Shown: in pieces, positions 27,801-34,702 of the stretch
Numbering within the stretch: the stretch's first letter is position 1
Layout: each line of letters starts with the position of its first letter
Notes under the pieces: generated by a model
Told to the model about the DNA's origin: nothing
Databases searched by the model: none
Seen by the model: the letters and a program-made list of their open reading frames with translations, nothing else
NCBI GenBank assembly: GCA_035626595.1
Contig: DASPNJ010000026.1
Location: 62,001-126,000, forward strand
Direction of reading: 5' to 3'
DNA length: 64,000 bases
From: JAQGMV01 sp035626595
Lineage (GTDB): Bacteria; Pseudomonadota; Gammaproteobacteria; Burkholderiales; SG8-41
Position numbers and translations under genes: made by a program

Positions 27801-27956
27801 ATCTCCGGAGCCGGCCTGTCAACCGGCGGCATCGCCAACCTGGTACCCTCGATATCGGCGGGCAGCGGTCTCGTAGGTCTCGGAGGCGCAGGGGCCGCGA
27901 GTCTTCTACCGAATCAGGGCGGCGGTTTCTTCCCGGGTTTTCAGGGCGGGCGATGA
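21825..27956 (+). CDS. Two-partner secretion exoprotein (TpsA, filamentous hemagglutinin-like) with C-terminal octad repeats
   Basis: A 2043-residue protein. An extended signal peptide (cleavage near residue 48, AARA|NP) precedes the TPS secretion domain: INWQGFSIG, VLNRVVSGDPS and the hallmark NPNGIL. Residues 300-1500 are hemagglutinin-type beta-helix repeats rich in NxG and ITLT. A Pro-rich PPPPPVDAPAPPP linker lies near 1500. Residues 1742-1977 form an array of 8-residue units such as IVAAGAGN, LVAAGGGN, LVGPDGAS and LVAAGGLN. GAGGAG precedes ATG 21825. The TpsB transporter gene follows with a 4-bp ATGA overlap. It is expected to be exported to the surface or medium, likely in adhesion or biofilm. 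Confidence 0.95.
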   Translation: MSLSARARVPYAVNPGKSSLRQAVIAALAAMQYAAAGPAMLGATAARANPVGEKVIAGSATFNRSGNALTVNQGTDRAIINWQGFSIGAGELTKFVQPNAASAVLNRVVSGDPSRLLGRLEANGKVFLINPNGILVGGGAVINTNSFIASTRDVSNAQFMAGGDLKFVGDSKASIQNLGSIKADGGDVFLIAHSVDNAGTIEAPKGTVGLAAGTEVLLKHAGDERLFVQTTVPASADTGVSNSGLISAVQAELKAAGGNVYALAVNNSGAIHATGIVEKDGRVLLTATGGNVSNSGTITARNADGSGGSVRISAGHNDAAPATAINTGTISVAAVEPGATGGAVEITGDRVGLMGNARVDASGDAGGGTVLVGGDFQGKNPLVDNADVTLIGKDARISADAVTSGDGGRVIVWADGATEFRGSISARGGANSGDGGFAEVSGKASLGFAGRVDLSAPRGARGTLLLDPHNARAQTGGTATPDQVDDFSDSPDQDRTIDPLLLAATNADVDIRANNDIFFDSPFALTAPGASLRAIAGRNILIADVPISTNNGAIFLNANNPAADQTNRDGGAGVIVMQNNAVISSGNADVTLRLEPSPDPLNTSQFITVAQINAGTGTITLTNRGANSAPQNGTIAQVGNGLTAARLIVEAPGQVLLQSPTNNVGQVLLDTRRQFLFVNAGTLFVGGTSPTTGFGVGAGDVSIRALTGDLTNNAPGILTAGGGGGTVTFDAAAGSLRMNDAPRGGANLFAPSNVDAVFTAANDVRILAPNVRARNLTVIATNGSISFETPAGASNFGVIAQDIAPNGMVRLTANGNVTSTGTSTITARTLNVTSNNGMIDLDGVVNAGSLAASAAGNINIDRPTGNAIQALGAVSSGGDITIRDVDNIALGLQITGLTRTTKADGRIDIATNGNVQFLPSANCRIETGPNGTIVFDAMTGQILDGTTPSFVGESLFIAARAIGGGTTNPLNTQVQRLGARATRSGGFGGFAYFTNNLDAAPGALSIARVDPATFGIAVDGFDAFGRALHLTNNGSTLLDAGVIAATGALGSVTLNAMGADSDVITSAGFNGAAVNAENGIVTVNARDVTLGSLTGIGDLQGDHVNVFARRNVRLGGRSKISADGNVLVSAADSITMRSDASGGSVIRSLGDGVVQLTADTVDLENGINTGPVVMSRNGGAGNIIFSTDTINLLNRVDAGTGRVAIAPRTANRPITIGPERPGTLTILDAELDRITAGTLQIGSFDGTTGQMLSVDSPITRPATGPTYGTLDLRTVDNIALGSDITLGGGNLRVEAGNNVQGGARIDGADLMFISNGNTIGLTGDITATNLTLNTPTGSITLTDDVSAGTFTADAPRGNIRVDGSRNNIVTLARASYDREFRLHDSQGGLIVNGFVDGGALAAATLEVRGGNLVLQQGAKFFFGGRDGGIPQELRLFSDTGFINQAGPDVLVPENGGRWLIYTPSSAVTDLGGLQPAFTLSNVAYPERPVNAGNGVVFATSPPPPPVDAPAPPPDFTPVRRLFAADSGGLSPVERLMDQILDVGNVKFDIAGGASTLAALDAMADFFEFRDAQYEAGVARLRSLNLERYQRDQVDSAVAIVDYKVIAANHAYQEFLEGKTSFSAFRSAAREALDAVKILERVHDDFSGARARREIEQAASAVIAEASAFAMGTLVPDDNQVPIVVPGGIYTPTIYENGVPMINSIFVLRHYGYSLDKPVSDVQMSDMAKASGGHLSFEEVSRIVAAGGGNLTPGVVAGLVAAGGGNLSGDQMAGIVAAGGGNLRDPLTLQSVLNATLVAAGAGNIVAAGAGNIVAAGAGNIVAAGGGNMVAAGGMNLVAAGGLNLIGADGASLVGPDGASLVGPDGASLVAAGGLNLTSRAISSLVAAGGLNLAPGAVAQIVAAGAGNLVAAGGGNIVAAGAGNIVAAGAGNFQSISAGLVAAGGGNISADRAASIVAAGAGNFNSTVASLVAAGAGNLAQMANMVAGRQANLISGAGLSTGGIANLVPSISAGSGLVGLGGAGAASLLPNQGGGFFPGFQGGR
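27048..27756 (+). repeat. Octapeptide-coding repeat array in the TpsA gene
   Basis: Twenty-four-base units code for about two dozen octads with the pattern (I/L)VAAG(A/G)(G/L)N, partly spaced by eight-residue non-matching units. DNA identity between neighbours is high around 27215-27300, where three IVAAGAGN units are consecutive, and around 27370-27420 with two LVGPDGAS units. Confidence 0.9.
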
Positions 27957-29656
27957 TAAGACATTTAATAATGATCGCAGCAGTTCTCGCCGGCTCCATG
28001 GCGTCGGCGCAGGACTTCGAGCGCATAGCACCCAAACCGGTGACTCCGCCGGGGCAGCTTCCGCGCGAGGGGCCGCGTGAACCGCCGCGCGACACGACGA
28101 TTCGGGTGAAAGAGCTCAAGGGGATCGTCTTCGTGACTGACCCGAAGGCCGTTCGGCGCGAAGGCGTCACCGGCGTCAGCGGGCTGGATGTCAGCCGCAT
28201 ACCCGAGCTGCAGACCGAGGCCTTCCGCGCGCGCATGTCGCGCTACCTCGGGAAGCCGGTCAGCCTCGCGTCCATCGACGATCTGGTGCGCGAGGTCGTG
28301 GCGTTTTACACCGAGCAGGACCGGCCGTTCGTCCTGGTGTCGTCCCCCGAGCAGGACATCACGGGGGGCGTGCTGCAGCTACTCGTGGTCGAAGGCCGCG
28401 TCGGAGAAGTGTCGGTCGCGGGCGCGAGAACTTTCAGCGAGCGCATATACCGCGACGCGCTCGGCCTGAAGCCCGGCGACCGTATCAACAAACGCAAGCT
28501 CGACGAAGACATCGACTGGCTGAACCGCAACCCGTTCCGCGAAGCTTCGGTTCATCTCGAACCCGGTGGCACGCTCGGCACCACGGATGTCATCGTGCGC
28601 ACCCGCGAGCGCTCTCCGTTCCGGCTGTATCTGGGCTACGACGATACCGGCACCGACCTCACCGACAACAAGCGCGTGCTTGCCGGGATCAACTGGGGCA
28701 ACGCGTTCGGCCTGGACCACCAGTTCAACTACCAGTTGAGCGCGAGTCCCGACCTCGACATCTACCGCGCGCATTCCGCAACTTACATCGCGCCGCTGCC
28801 GTGGCGGCACCTCCTGACCGTGTTCGGGGCGTACGTCGATACGAAAGGCAATGTTCCGACGCCATTGGCGCTCGAAGGCAACTCGCGCCAGCTCGGACTG
28901 CGCTACGAGGTTCCGCTGAGGAGGATACGTGCCTATACCCATTCCCTGGTGGGCGGGCTCGACTGGAAACGCACCAACAACAATCTCGAGTTCGGCGGCA
29001 CGAACATAAGCGTGACGGGGGCCGAAATCCTGCAGGGCGTGTTGACGTACCAGGGCCTGGCGCCCGATGCGTACGGATCCACGTCTTTCAGCGCAAGTCT
29101 CTTCCACAGCCCCGGCGGCCTCACCAGCAAGAACGAAGACATCAACTTTCAGACGCTGCGCGCGTTCTCGGAGGCCGAGTACAACTACTTCAATCTCCAG
29201 GCAACCCGGATCACGCGGCTGCCGGCGGATTTTTCGTGGCACGCGTCGGCCGAGATTCAGTTCGCCGACGGCAATCTCCTCGGCAGCGAGCAGCTCGGCG
29301 CCGGCGGCTATTCGAGCGTGCGCGGCTACGACGAACGTGAAGCGAACGGCGATGAGGGTTTCCTGATCCGCAATGAGCTGCGTACGCCGTCCTATCGGTT
29401 AGGCGCGGTCGCGCCGGGGAAGGAAGCGCATATCCAGCTTCTCGGCTTCGTCGATTACGGCACCGTGAGCAACATCCGGCTGCTGCCTGCCGAACGGCGC
29501 CAGATCACGCTGTGGTCTGCCGGTCTCGGCGCACGTTTTTCAGTGGACCAGAACGTCACCGCCCGCCTCGATTACGGCTGGCAGTTGAAGGACAGCGGTA
29601 TAGCCGGCAGCCCGCGCAACGGGCGCGCGCACTTCTCGCTGCTCGTAAGCTACTGA
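27953..29656 (+). CDS. TpsB outer-membrane transporter (ShlB/FhaC/HecB family)
   Basis: A 567-residue Omp85-superfamily protein. It has a signal peptide (residues 1-19, ASA|Q), a Pro-rich stretch, POTRA-like domains to about 200 (LVVEGRVGEVSVAG, LDEDIDWLNRNPFR), then a beta-barrel. The loop-6 signature VRGY is at residues 456-459. The last residue is aromatic (Tyr), as expected for BAM-dependent insertion. It begins inside the stop of the exoprotein gene (ATGA), so the two are translationally coupled, and it would carry that protein across the outer membrane. Confidence 0.95.
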   Translation: MIRHLIMIAAVLAGSMASAQDFERIAPKPVTPPGQLPREGPREPPRDTTIRVKELKGIVFVTDPKAVRREGVTGVSGLDVSRIPELQTEAFRARMSRYLGKPVSLASIDDLVREVVAFYTEQDRPFVLVSSPEQDITGGVLQLLVVEGRVGEVSVAGARTFSERIYRDALGLKPGDRINKRKLDEDIDWLNRNPFREASVHLEPGGTLGTTDVIVRTRERSPFRLYLGYDDTGTDLTDNKRVLAGINWGNAFGLDHQFNYQLSASPDLDIYRAHSATYIAPLPWRHLLTVFGAYVDTKGNVPTPLALEGNSRQLGLRYEVPLRRIRAYTHSLVGGLDWKRTNNNLEFGGTNISVTGAEILQGVLTYQGLAPDAYGSTSFSASLFHSPGGLTSKNEDINFQTLRAFSEAEYNYFNLQATRITRLPADFSWHASAEIQFADGNLLGSEQLGAGGYSSVRGYDEREANGDEGFLIRNELRTPSYRLGAVAPGKEAHIQLLGFVDYGTVSNIRLLPAERRQITLWSAGLGARFSVDQNVTARLDYGWQLKDSGIAGSPRNGRAHFSLLVSY

Positions 29657-29661
29657 TCGGC

Positions 29662-29701
29662 GTCAGAGCCCGATCTCGGAAGAGGGAGATGGGGCTCTGA
29701 C
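29662..29701. terminator. GTCAGAGCCC hairpin after the TPS operon
   Basis: GTCAGAGCCC (29662-29671) and GGGCTCTGAC (29692-29701) pair perfectly; an inner ATCTC/GAGAT adds five pairs after one mismatch. It lies 6 bp past the tpsB stop and just before the sulfatase gene. It may act as terminator; there is no T-run. GGGGTCAGAGCCCC-type palindromes are a known dispersed class. Confidence 0.55.
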
Positions 29702-29719
29702 CCCGATTAGAATGGCGGG

Positions 29720-31174
29720 ATGAAACCCGCCAACCTCGTCATCATCATGTCCGACGAGCACAACCCGAAGATCATGGGCTGCGCCGGGCACGACATCGTC
29801 AAGACGCCGAACATCGACCGCCTCGCCGCCGAGGGCACGATGTTCGAGAGCGCCTACACCACCTGCCCCGTCTGCGTGCCTGCGCGCGCGGCTTTCGCCG
29901 TCGGCAAGTACGTGCACCAGATCGGCTACTGGGACAACGCCGACGCTTACGAGGGCGCGATCCGGAGCTGGCATCACCATCTGCGCGATCGCGGCCACCG
30001 CGTGGTGTCGATCGGCAAGCTCCACTTCCGCGGATTAGAAGGCGACGACTACGGCTTCAGCGAGATGCAGATCCCGATGCAGATCATCGAAGGCAAGGGC
30101 GATCTGATGGGGCTCGTGCGCCGCGACCTGCCCGAGCGTGGACTGTCGTGGAAGATCGCGAAGCTCGCGGGCCCGGGCGAGACGCCGTATACCGCGTACG
30201 ACCGCGAGATCTGCACGCGCACGCAAGTGTGGCTGCGCGAGGAAGCGCCGAAATACAAAGATAAGCCGTGGGTGCTGTTCGTGTCCTTCGTGTGCCCGCA
30301 TTTCCCGCTGGTCGCGCCCGCCGACTTCTATTACCAGTACCCGCTCGATCGCATGCCGCTACCCAAGCTCTACGGCAAGGACGAGCGGCCCGAGCATCCG
30401 TACCTGCGCGATTACGCCTCGAGCTTCGTCTACGACAAGTATTTCGACGAGGAGAAGCTGAGGAAAGCCGTAGCCGCGTACTACGGCCTGGTGAGCTTCG
30501 TCGACGACAACATCGGCAAGGTGCTGCGCACACTCGAGGTCACCGGCCTCGCCGAGAATACGCGCGTGCTCTACACGTCCGACCACGGCGACAACCTCGG
30601 CGCGCGTGGCTTGTGGGGCAAGTCGACGATGTACGAGGAAGTCGCAGGTGTGCCGCTCATCATGCGCGGGCCCGGCATCGCGGCGGGCAAGAAGATCCGC
30701 ACGCCGGCGAGCCATGTCGACACCTATCCGTTCATCATGGAATGCGCCGGAGAAGACCGGCGCGAGGTCTACGACAACCATCCGGGTGTGTCGCTCGATC
30801 GGCTGGCGTCCGGTGAGAACCCGGATCGCAACGTGCTCTCGGAGTACCACGGCATGGGCTCCACGACCGGCGCGTTCATGATCCGCCATGGCGATTTCAA
30901 GTACGTGCACTACGTTGCGTACGCGCCGCAGCTCTTCGACCTCGCGAACGATCCGGAGGAGCTGCGCGACCTTGCGGCTGATGCGTCTTACGCAGGCGTT
31001 CTCGAAGAGTGTCGCCAGCGCCTGTACGCGATCTGCGATCCGCAGGAAGTCGATGCGCGCGCCAAGGCGCGGCAGGCCGAGCTACTCGAAGCCGCGGGCG
31101 GACGCGAAGCGGTGATCAAGCGCGGCGATCTCGGATTCACGCCGCCGCCGGGGTACCCGATCTCGCTCGGGTAA
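29720..31174 (+). CDS. Sulfatase family hydrolase (type I, choline-sulfatase-like)
   Basis: A 484-residue cytoplasmic-looking sulfatase with no signal peptide. The start NLVIIMSDEHNPK gives the metal-binding Asp; CVPAR at residues 52-56 is the C-x-P-x-R signature in which Cys52 becomes formylglycine. GKLHFRG and YTSDHGDNLGARGLWGK are further active-site segments. It would hydrolyse a sulfate (or phosphonate) ester. No formylglycine-generating enzyme is seen in the window. The downstream neighbour is a Bug receptor, so uptake of the substrate may be linked. Confidence 0.88.
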   Translation: MKPANLVIIMSDEHNPKIMGCAGHDIVKTPNIDRLAAEGTMFESAYTTCPVCVPARAAFAVGKYVHQIGYWDNADAYEGAIRSWHHHLRDRGHRVVSIGKLHFRGLEGDDYGFSEMQIPMQIIEGKGDLMGLVRRDLPERGLSWKIAKLAGPGETPYTAYDREICTRTQVWLREEAPKYKDKPWVLFVSFVCPHFPLVAPADFYYQYPLDRMPLPKLYGKDERPEHPYLRDYASSFVYDKYFDEEKLRKAVAAYYGLVSFVDDNIGKVLRTLEVTGLAENTRVLYTSDHGDNLGARGLWGKSTMYEEVAGVPLIMRGPGIAAGKKIRTPASHVDTYPFIMECAGEDRREVYDNHPGVSLDRLASGENPDRNVLSEYHGMGSTTGAFMIRHGDFKYVHYVAYAPQLFDLANDPEELRDLAADASYAGVLEECRQRLYAICDPQEVDARAKARQAELLEAAGGREAVIKRGDLGFTPPPGYPISLG

Positions 31175-31265
31175 GCTCTCACGAGCGCTTCTCCGCTCGG
31201 AGACGGACAAGTACCGCAGGATCATCAAAGACCGCGCGGGTCGAACAACAGTGAGGAGGAATACC

Positions 31266-32237
31266 ATGACGCGCCTTCAGAGCGCAGCAACAGCGGCCTG
31301 CGTACTGGCTGCCTTCGCGGCACCCGTTGCCGCACAGAACTATCCATCGAAGCCGATACGCGTGATCGTGCCGTACGCGACGGGCGGTGCAACGGACCTC
31401 ATCGCGCGGCTCGTCGGGCAGAAATGGAACGAGCGCTTCGGCCAGCCGGTCCTCGTCGACAACCGCACCGGGGCGGGTGGCGTGATTGGCGCGGACGCGG
31501 CTGCCAAGGCGCCCGCCGATGGCTACACCGTGCTGCTCGCGGTGCCGGCCGAGATGGTGATCCTGCCGCACCTTCAGAAGATGCCGTATGTCGTGGCGCG
31601 GGATTTCGCGCCCGTGTCGCTGGCGGCGATCACGCCGCTCATCTTCGTCGTGCATCCGGCGCTACCGGTGAAGACGGTGAAGGACGTGATCGCCCTCGCG
31701 AAGTCGCGCCCGGGCCAGCTCACGTACGCGTCCGCCGGCACGGGCGGCGTGCAGCATCTGTCGGGCGAGCTCCTGAAGATCACCGCGAAGATCGACCTCC
31801 TGCACGTGCCTTACAAGGGCGCGGGACCCGTGATGCCGGATCTCCTGGGTGGTCACGTCGCGATGTTCTTCTCCGGCATGCCGCCGGCCATGCCGCACGT
31901 GCGCGCCGGAAAGCTGCGCGCGATCGCGGTGACGACGGCCAAACGCTCGCCAGCGGTGCCCGACGTGCCGACGATGCAGGAATCGGGCGTTCCCGGATTC
32001 GACATCGCGAACTGGTTTGCGTATTTCGTTCCGGCGGGGACGCCCGCTGACGTGATAGCCAAGTTGAATGCCGAGGCCAATCGCGCGCTCAAGCTGCCCG
32101 ACGTGCGCGAAAAGCTCGCTGCGGTCGGCGCCGAAGTCGTGGGGACGTCGCCGCAGGAGCTGCAGAAGTTCGTGCAGAGCGAAAGCGAGAAGTTCGCGAA
32201 GCTCGTCAAGGCCTCAGGCGCAAAAGCCACCGATTGA
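31266..32237 (+). CDS. Bug (TctC) family receptor
   Basis: A 323-residue Bug protein. The start is ATG 31266, with GAGGAGG just upstream; a GTG 15 bases earlier lies inside that site and is rejected. The signal peptide ends near VAA|QNYPSKPIRVIVPYATGG. DNRTGAGGV, PADGYTVLL and YASAGTGGVQHLSGE are family marks. It is 40 bp upstream of the aconitase X pair and probably feeds that enzyme. Confidence 0.92.
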   Translation: MTRLQSAATAACVLAAFAAPVAAQNYPSKPIRVIVPYATGGATDLIARLVGQKWNERFGQPVLVDNRTGAGGVIGADAAAKAPADGYTVLLAVPAEMVILPHLQKMPYVVARDFAPVSLAAITPLIFVVHPALPVKTVKDVIALAKSRPGQLTYASAGTGGVQHLSGELLKITAKIDLLHVPYKGAGPVMPDLLGGHVAMFFSGMPPAMPHVRAGKLRAIAVTTAKRSPAVPDVPTMQESGVPGFDIANWFAYFVPAGTPADVIAKLNAEANRALKLPDVREKLAAVGAEVVGTSPQELQKFVQSESEKFAKLVKASGAKATD

Positions 32238-32244
32238 AGGCGTA

Positions 32245-32262
32245 GGTGGGTCTCGACCCACC
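32245..32262. repeat. GGTGGGT/ACCCACC inverted repeat
   Basis: A perfect 7-bp stem with loop CTCG, preceded by CGTA as in the other GTAGG-type repeats at 3446 and 16945. It lies between the Bug stop and the aconitase X start, where it could trim or attenuate the transcript. Confidence 0.45.
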
Positions 32263-32277
32263 GACAAGAGAACGGCA

Positions 32278-33519
32278 ATGCAGCTCACTCCAGAAGAAGA
32301 AGCCATGCTCCGCGGCGAGCACGGCGAGACCGTGCGCGAGGCGATCGCGCTCCAGCTCGAGGTCGCGAAGTTCTACGACGCCGAGCGCTTCGTGCCCGTC
32401 ACCAACGTGCACATGATGGGCGACATCGAGGTGATGGGGGACGTCGGGCTCGATCACCTGCTGCGGCTCGCGCGCGCCGGCGCCCACTGCGAGGTCGCAA
32501 CGACCACGAACGCGCGCTGTTTCGATTTCGCGCACGTCGATCGGCTGGGACAGGACCGCGCGGAAGCCGACAAGGAGCGCCGGCTGATCCAGAGCCTGCG
32601 GGAGATGAACGTGGTCACCGCCGACACGTGCATCAACTATCAGACGCTGTATCAGCCGCATTTCGGCGAGCACGTGGCGTGGGGCGACACGGGCACGGTG
32701 ATCTGGGCGAACTCGGTGTGCGGCGCGCGCACGAATTTCGAGTCCGGTCCCGCCGCCATGGCCGCGGCGATGACGCGCCGTACGCCGGAATACGGCTATC
32801 ACGTCGACGAGCATCGCAGGGGCACGTTCGTCGTGGAAGTCGAGGCCGATGTCTCCGACTTCGCCGAGTGGGGCGCGCTCGCGAAGCTCGTAGGCGAATC
32901 GCACCAGAGCTATTTCGAAGTGCCGGTGCTCACCGGAATCCGGCGCTCGCCCACCGCGGACGAGTTGAAGCACCTCGGCGCGTCGCTCGCGAGCTACGGC
33001 TCGATGGCGATGTACCACATGGTCGGCGTCACACCCGAGGCGCCGTCGGTCGACGCGGCGCTGGGCGGCAGGCCCGCACGTGAAACGATGCATATCACGC
33101 AGCGCGACATCGACCGTGTATTCGCGGGTTATTCCGATCTCGGCGCACCCTGCAATTTCGTCGTCTTCTCCGGACCGCAGCTTTCGCTGCTGGAGGTGAA
33201 GCGCGTCTCGGAGCTCTTCGACGGCAGGCGCGTGCATCGCGGCACGACGGTGTTCGTGACGACGAGCAACGGCATCCTCTCCGCGGCGCGGGCGCTCGGC
33301 TATGCGCAGAAGCTCGAAGCGGCCGGTGTGACGATACTCGAAGGCGTGTGCGTGTACATCCTCCAGAACCTCTCGCGCATGCGGGAAGCGAACGGCTGGA
33401 CGAACATGGTTTCGAACTCGGCGAAAATCGTGAACACCATCACCGCGCACAAGTTCAACACGATCCTGCGGCGCACCGAAGATTGCGTGGAGATCGCGTG
33501 CACGGGGGTATTCCAATGA
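32278..33519 (+). CDS. Aconitase X catalytic (large) subunit
   Basis: A 413-residue protein of the AcnX (former DUF521) catalytic family. NVHMMGDIEVMGD opens the domain; GTVIWANSVCGARTNFESGP and TTSNGILSAAR are strong family segments, with Cys residues in TADTCINYQT and NSVCGARTN as likely cluster or site ligands. Known AcnX enzymes dehydrate cis-3-hydroxy-L-proline or mevalonate 5-phosphate. Here the protein is split, with the swivel domain in the next gene (ATGA overlap). No proline genes are near, so the substrate is open. Confidence 0.88.
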   Translation: MQLTPEEEAMLRGEHGETVREAIALQLEVAKFYDAERFVPVTNVHMMGDIEVMGDVGLDHLLRLARAGAHCEVATTTNARCFDFAHVDRLGQDRAEADKERRLIQSLREMNVVTADTCINYQTLYQPHFGEHVAWGDTGTVIWANSVCGARTNFESGPAAMAAAMTRRTPEYGYHVDEHRRGTFVVEVEADVSDFAEWGALAKLVGESHQSYFEVPVLTGIRRSPTADELKHLGASLASYGSMAMYHMVGVTPEAPSVDAALGGRPARETMHITQRDIDRVFAGYSDLGAPCNFVVFSGPQLSLLEVKRVSELFDGRRVHRGTTVFVTTSNGILSAARALGYAQKLEAAGVTILEGVCVYILQNLSRMREANGWTNMVSNSAKIVNTITAHKFNTILRRTEDCVEIACTGVFQ

Positions 33520-33938
33520 GCGCGGCACTCGAGACCATCACCGTGACGCGCGCATTCGGGCCGGTCGTCGAAGGCGAAGCGGTCGTCTCCAGCGAAGGCT
33601 TCAGCCCGCGCTACGACCTCGACCGCTGGAGCGGCGTCATCACGAAGCGCGGACACAAGCTCGAGGGCGTGAACATCCGCGACAAGATTCTCTTCTTTCC
33701 CACCGCCAAAGGCGGCATCGCCGCGGGCTGGGCGTTCTACGACATCAAAGGCAAGGGGATCGCGCCGAAGGCGTTCGTCTTCGGCGTCACGAATCCGGTC
33801 ATGGTGCAAGGCGCGGTGTTCGCGAACATCACGATCACGGAAGGCTGGTCGCGCGCGCCCGAGGAGATCATCCGCACCGGCGACATCGTGCGGGTCGATC
33901 CGGCGGCAAGAACGATCGAGCTGCTCCGCCGCGCCTGA
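33516..33938 (+). CDS. Aconitase X swivel (small) subunit
   Basis: A 140-residue protein starting at ATG 33516, inside the stop of the large subunit. FGPVVEGEAVVSSEGFSPRYDLDRWSG splits into the usual swivel-domain opening with the Ser/Gly loop; GVNIRDKILFFPTAKGGIAAG and TGDIVRVD follow. It completes the AcnX active site as a separate chain. Confidence 0.88.
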   Translation: MSAALETITVTRAFGPVVEGEAVVSSEGFSPRYDLDRWSGVITKRGHKLEGVNIRDKILFFPTAKGGIAAGWAFYDIKGKGIAPKAFVFGVTNPVMVQGAVFANITITEGWSRAPEEIIRTGDIVRVDPAARTIELLRRA

Positions 33939-33939
33939 C

Positions 33940-33959
33940 CGCCGTTACGGCGATTTCGT
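33940..33959 (+). terminator. Short hairpin with T-rich tail after the AcnX pair
   Basis: CGCCG-TTA-CGGCG (33940-33952) is followed by ATTTCGTTTT. It starts two bases after the swivel-subunit stop, so it is a plausible weak intrinsic terminator. Confidence 0.5.
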
Positions 33960-34044
33960 TTTGCAGCGCACAACGTGGTATTCTTCGGGACCATGGACGC
34001 ACCCCTTTGTCGAAGGCGTGCGTCTTAATTCTCTGGAGCTCCCT

Positions 34045-34602
34045 ATGCGAACCGAAGTGCACGTGCATGGCAGTATTTTTCTGTGCAAGGGTGTGCGTCC
34101 GTCGCAGGTTGATCAGGCGCTGCGCCCGTGGCTCGACTATCTCGACGTCGATACGATCGCCGACGCGCACAGCTTGGAGCGCGAGGAACCCGGCCTCACG
34201 TTCGATCCGAAGGAGCGGGTGGTGAACATCTGCTGGACCGGCGAGGTCGGTCGCAGCTTCCAAAGCCGGCTCACCGAGGCGTTCCATAATCTCGGCCCGT
34301 TGACCGAGTACGCTTCCGAGGTCGAGGTCACGTATTACCCCGAAGGAGCCGACGACGAGTTCTACCAGATGTTCGTCGGCCCGACGCCCGAGGCGATCCA
34401 CGAGTTCCGCCGCCAGTGCGTCGTCGAGGACGTGAGCGCGCTGCTGTCACGCCATCTCGGAAAGCCGGAGACCGAGCAGGTCGCGGCGCTCATCAATCAG
34501 CTCTTCGATACCGCCGGCGCGGCGCGCACCGAAGGCGGCCGCGAGAGCGCGGCAACCTCGACGGTGATTCCGCTCCATCCCCGCAACAAGCACTTGCACT
34601 GA
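34045..34602 (+). CDS. Conserved hypothetical protein
   Basis: 185 residues starting at ATG 34045 (MRTEVHVHGSIFLCKG), with GGAG seven bases upstream. The body is acidic and mixed alpha/beta (DALRPWLDYL-like, FDPKERVVNICWTGEVG, EVEVTYYPEGADDEFYQ); the last 30 residues are low-complexity (Ala/Thr/Arg, ending HPRNKHLH). There is no signal peptide or membrane segment. I recall similar short proteins in other Betaproteobacteria but know no function. It stands alone and faces the 2-hydroxyacid dehydrogenase tail to tail. Confidence 0.75.
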   Translation: MRTEVHVHGSIFLCKGVRPSQVDQALRPWLDYLDVDTIADAHSLEREEPGLTFDPKERVVNICWTGEVGRSFQSRLTEAFHNLGPLTEYASEVEVTYYPEGADDEFYQMFVGPTPEAIHEFRRQCVVEDVSALLSRHLGKPETEQVAALINQLFDTAGAARTEGGRESAATSTVIPLHPRNKHLH

Positions 34603-34635
34603 CGCCGGGCTTGCGCCCAGCCTACGGCTGGTGAT

Positions 34636-34699
34636 CTGGATTCCCGCCTGCGCGGGAATGACGTAGGAAACCGTCATCCCGGCGCAGGCCGGGATCCAG
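34636..34699. repeat. Large REP-like palindrome between convergent genes
   Basis: Two 28-nt arms (34636-34663 and 34672-34699), each itself a hairpin of the ATTCCCGC/GCGGGAAT type, pair with each other over CTGGATTCCCG/CGGGATCCAG with few mismatches. The element sits between two convergent stops (34602 and 34703) and can serve as a two-way terminator. Partial relatives are at 9205-9256. Confidence 0.65.
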
Positions 34700-34702
34700 T
34701 TC

